6,089 nucleotides of DNA, from positions 1-6,089 of the forward strand of contig CALMTJ010000488.1 in assembly GCA_937872715.1 (NCBI GenBank), read 5' to 3'. Origin of the DNA: an uncultured Methylobacteriaceae bacterium. GTDB taxonomy: Bacteria; Pseudomonadota; Alphaproteobacteria; Rhizobiales; Beijerinckiaceae. Of this stretch, positions 4,378 through 6,089 are shown piece by piece. The number at the start of each line of letters is the position of its first letter. Positions within the stretch are counted from its first letter, which is position 1. The position numbers and the translations under genes are program-made. The notes below the pieces were generated by a model. The model saw only the letters and a list, made by a program, of their open reading frames with translations, had not been told where the DNA came from and ran no database searches.

Positions 4378-6089
4378 GAATCACGCGCGATCCTCCCGCC
4401 ATCGCCCCGGCCGCTGCTCGGGGTGGCGTGCTCGGCCCTCGGCCGGCCCTGGTACGAGCGACTCGACCCGGCGAGCGGGATCGTGGCCGCGGCGATCGCC
4501 CAGACCCACGGCACGCCGGACCTGGTGGCCCGGGTCCTGGCGGGACGCGGCGTCGGTGTCGCGGGCGCGCCCGCCTTCCTGTCGCCGCGGCTGCGCGACC
4601 TCCTGCCCGACCCGAGCGTCCTCACGGACATGGACGCGGCCGCCTCCCGGCTCGCCGACGCCGTGACGAGGCGCGAGCGTGTCGCCGTGTTCGGCGATTA
4701 CGACGTGGACGGCGCCTGTTCGGCGGCGCTGCTCGGCGGCTACCTCCGGGAGGCCGGCTGCCCGGTCGCCATCCATATCCCGGACCGCATCACGGAGGGG
4801 TACGGCCCGAACGACGAGGCGATGCGAAGCCTGGTCGGCGAGGGCGCGCGCCTGATCGTGACCGTGGATTGCGGGACGGCCGGGCACGGCCCGCTCGCCG
4901 AGGCGGCCCGGCTCGGCGCCGACGTCGTGGTGCTCGATCATCACGGCGCGCCGGAGGAGCTCCCGGCCGCGCGCGCGATCGTGAACCCGAACCGGCAGGA
5001 CGACCTGTCGGGGCTCGGCCATCTGGCGGCGGCCGGAATCGTGTTCATGACGCTCGTCGCGCTCGGGCGCGAGCTCCGCAGGCGCCGGTACTGGACCGTC
5101 CGGCCGGAGCCCGACCTGATGGCCGGGCTCGATCTCGTCGCGCTGGCGACGGTCGCGGACGTGGTGCCGCTGACCGGGCTCAATCGGGCTTTCGTCCGGC
5201 AGGGGCTCGCGGTGATGCGGCACCGCCGCCGGCTCGGCCTCGCGGCCCTCATCGACGCGGCCCGGGTCGAGACGGCGCCCGAGCCGTGGCATCTCGGCTT
5301 CTGCCTCGGCCCGCGGATCAATGCCGGCGGCCGCATCGGCGACGCCTCGCTCGGGGCGCGGCTCCTCCTCGCGGAGGACCCCGCCACGGCGGCGACGATC
5401 GCGGCGACCCTGGAGCGGCTGAACGACGAGCGCCGCGAGGTGGAGCGTCTCGCGGTCGAGGAGGCGTCGGCCATGGCCGACAAGGCCCTGGCCGACGACA
5501 CCACCTGCCGGGCGCTCGTCCTCGCCTCGCGGGACTGGCATCCCGGGATCGTCGGGCTCGTGGCGTCCCGGGTGAAGGACAAGACCGGCCGGCCCGTCTT
5601 CGCCTTCGCGATCCGGCCGGACGGGCTCGCGACCGGCTCCGGCCGCGCCGGCCCGGGCGCCGCTCGAGGGGCGGCGGGGCGGGGCCGCGCGGGGGCCGCG
5701 GCGGCTCACCCTCCAGCCGCAGGCCGAGCCCCTGGCCCTGCGCGCCGCGCGGGCGCGCCAGGCGACGCCCGCCTTCGCCGCGCAGTATGCCGCCCGGGCC
5801 GGCGTGGCGGGGCCCATCGCCCAGAGGCCGTGCGGCGGCTGGAGGATGCCGGGCCGTTCGGGTCCGGCCAGCCGGAGCCGGTCTTCGCCTTCGGCCGGCA
5901 CCGCCTCGGCGACATTCGTGCCTTCGGCTCCGGCCACCTGCGGGCGACGCTCCGGTCCGGCGACGGGGCGACGCTCCGGGCCGTGGCGTTCCGGAGCGCG
6001 GACGGCCCGGTCGGCCGCCTCCTCGCCGGGGCGGACGGGCGGGAGATCAACCTCGCGGGCTCGCTCTCCGTCGACCGCGGGGGGGGCGG
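4372..6089 (+). CDS. recJ: Single-stranded-DNA-specific exonuclease RecJ (3' end beyond window; 3' half disrupted)
   Basis: RecJ degrades single-stranded DNA 5' to 3' in the RecF recombination pathway, mismatch repair and base excision repair, using two metal ions. The N-terminal part is intact: LLGVACSALGRPWYERL (15-31), DYDVDG at 109-114, VDCG around Asp166, DHH at 189-191, TVAD with Asp263, PRINAGGRIGD at 314-324 and WHPGIVG at 389-395. After SGRAGPGA (about residue 430, base 5661) similarity is lost in this frame. Expected DHHA1-domain sequence (LTLQPQA) reappears in another frame at 5705-5806, and the original frame resumes from PEAVRRLEDAGPFGSG (5821), running through the C-terminal OB-like domain to the edge. 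The KGGGH-AAG segment is absent. The reading frame stays open only because GC-rich DNA has few stops. GTG 4372 is the first possible start after TAG 4363 and fits the family N terminus. Confidence 0.9.
   Translation, partial: MSESRAILPPSPRPLLGVACSALGRPWYERLDPASGIVAAAIAQTHGTPDLVARVLAGRGVGVAGAPAFLSPRLRDLLPDPSVLTDMDAAASRLADAVTRRERVAVFGDYDVDGACSAALLGGYLREAGCPVAIHIPDRITEGYGPNDEAMRSLVGEGARLIVTVDCGTAGHGPLAEAARLGADVVVLDHHGAPEELPAARAIVNPNRQDDLSGLGHLAAAGIVFMTLVALGRELRRRRYWTVRPEPDLMAGLDLVALATVADVVPLTGLNRAFVRQGLAVMRHRRRLGLAALIDAARVETAPEPWHLGFCLGPRINAGGRIGDASLGARLLLAEDPATAATIAATLERLNDERREVERLAVEEASAMADKALADDTTCRALVLASRDWHPGIVGLVASRVKDKTGRPVFAFAIRPDGLATGSGRAGPGAARGAAGRGRAGAAAAHPPAAGRAPGPARRAGAPGDARLRRAVCRPGRRGGAHRPEAVRRLEDAGPFGSGQPEPVFAFGRHRLGDIRAFGSGHLRATLRSGDGATLRAVAFRSADGPVGRLLAGADGREINLAGSLSVDRGGG
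5662..5820 (+). other. recJ: Disrupted segment of recJ (two frame changes, missing motif)
   Basis: Bases 5662-5704 are a G-run-rich stretch where the family has DLG, a helix and the GGGH-MAAG metal-site motif; only the flanks are recognisable. From 5705 to about 5806 the RecJ-like reading is in frame 2 (LTLQPQAEPLALRA, then PAFAAQYAARAG). By 5821 it is back in frame 1, without the usual IDxxL strand in between. This needs at least two length changes with net loss of roughly 20-30 codons compared with intact RecJ as I recall it. Sequencing or assembly error in GC-rich DNA is the simplest cause; a decayed gene is the alternative. Confidence 0.65.

Noticed and set aside
3675..4631. Minus-strand frame of 318 codons spanning the DUF4142 start, DUF3297 and the recJ start
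   Set aside because: It runs out of frame through the DUF4142 signal peptide and antisense to DUF3297 and recJ. Composition is Arg/Ser/Pro/Gly-rich without domains.
4381..5937. Minus-strand open frame of 518 codons opposite recJ
   Set aside because: The plus strand encodes the RecJ motifs with correct spacing. The antisense product is Arg/Glu/Gly-rich without any recognisable domain.

Overview
This is very GC-rich DNA (by eye about 70%) with G/C-biased third codon positions and densely packed genes. The protein families suggest an alphaproteobacterium of the Rhizobiales/Hyphomicrobiales, most likely near Methylobacterium. That placement is an inference from composition and families, not a database match. 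I see no tRNA, rRNA, CRISPR array, insertion sequence or phage gene.

Layout from left to right. (1) 1-811, minus strand: the N-terminal 270 residues of homoserine dehydrogenase (hom), which runs off the left edge. (2) 961-1983, plus: a complete patatin-like acyl hydrolase of the CapV/CotR-like type, with nucleophile and catalytic Asp intact. (3) 2214-3125, plus: a PfkB/ribokinase-family sugar kinase that aligns almost without gaps, from memory, to E. coli YihV (sulfofructose kinase). (4) 3179-3841, minus: an exported DUF4142 protein with a twin-arginine-like signal peptide and a glycine/proline-rich insert. (5) 4027-4266, plus: a DUF3297 protein of 79 aa. (6) 4372 to the right edge, plus: recJ, the single-strand-specific 5'-3' exonuclease, whose end lies beyond the window.

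Hom and the patatin diverge from a shared 149-bp region. The kinase and the DUF4142 gene converge over a 53-bp gap that holds a hairpin, with a second inverted repeat in the last codons of the kinase. The DUF4142 and DUF3297 genes diverge from a 185-bp region. A perfect 15-bp-stem palindrome lies between DUF3297 and recJ. The genes do not form one pathway: two are housekeeping (hom, recJ), and the four between them look like independently regulated accessory or lineage-specific genes.

Points most worth checking: the CapV-like phospholipase has no cyclic-nucleotide synthase next to it in this window; the YihV-like kinase has an altered DTxGAGD motif and only part of the sulfonate-binding residue set; the 3' part of recJ has lost the GGGH motif region and switches frame twice in G-rich sequence, which is either a broken gene or, more likely, a sequence or assembly error near a contig end. 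I found no clear evidence of an undescribed multi-gene system.
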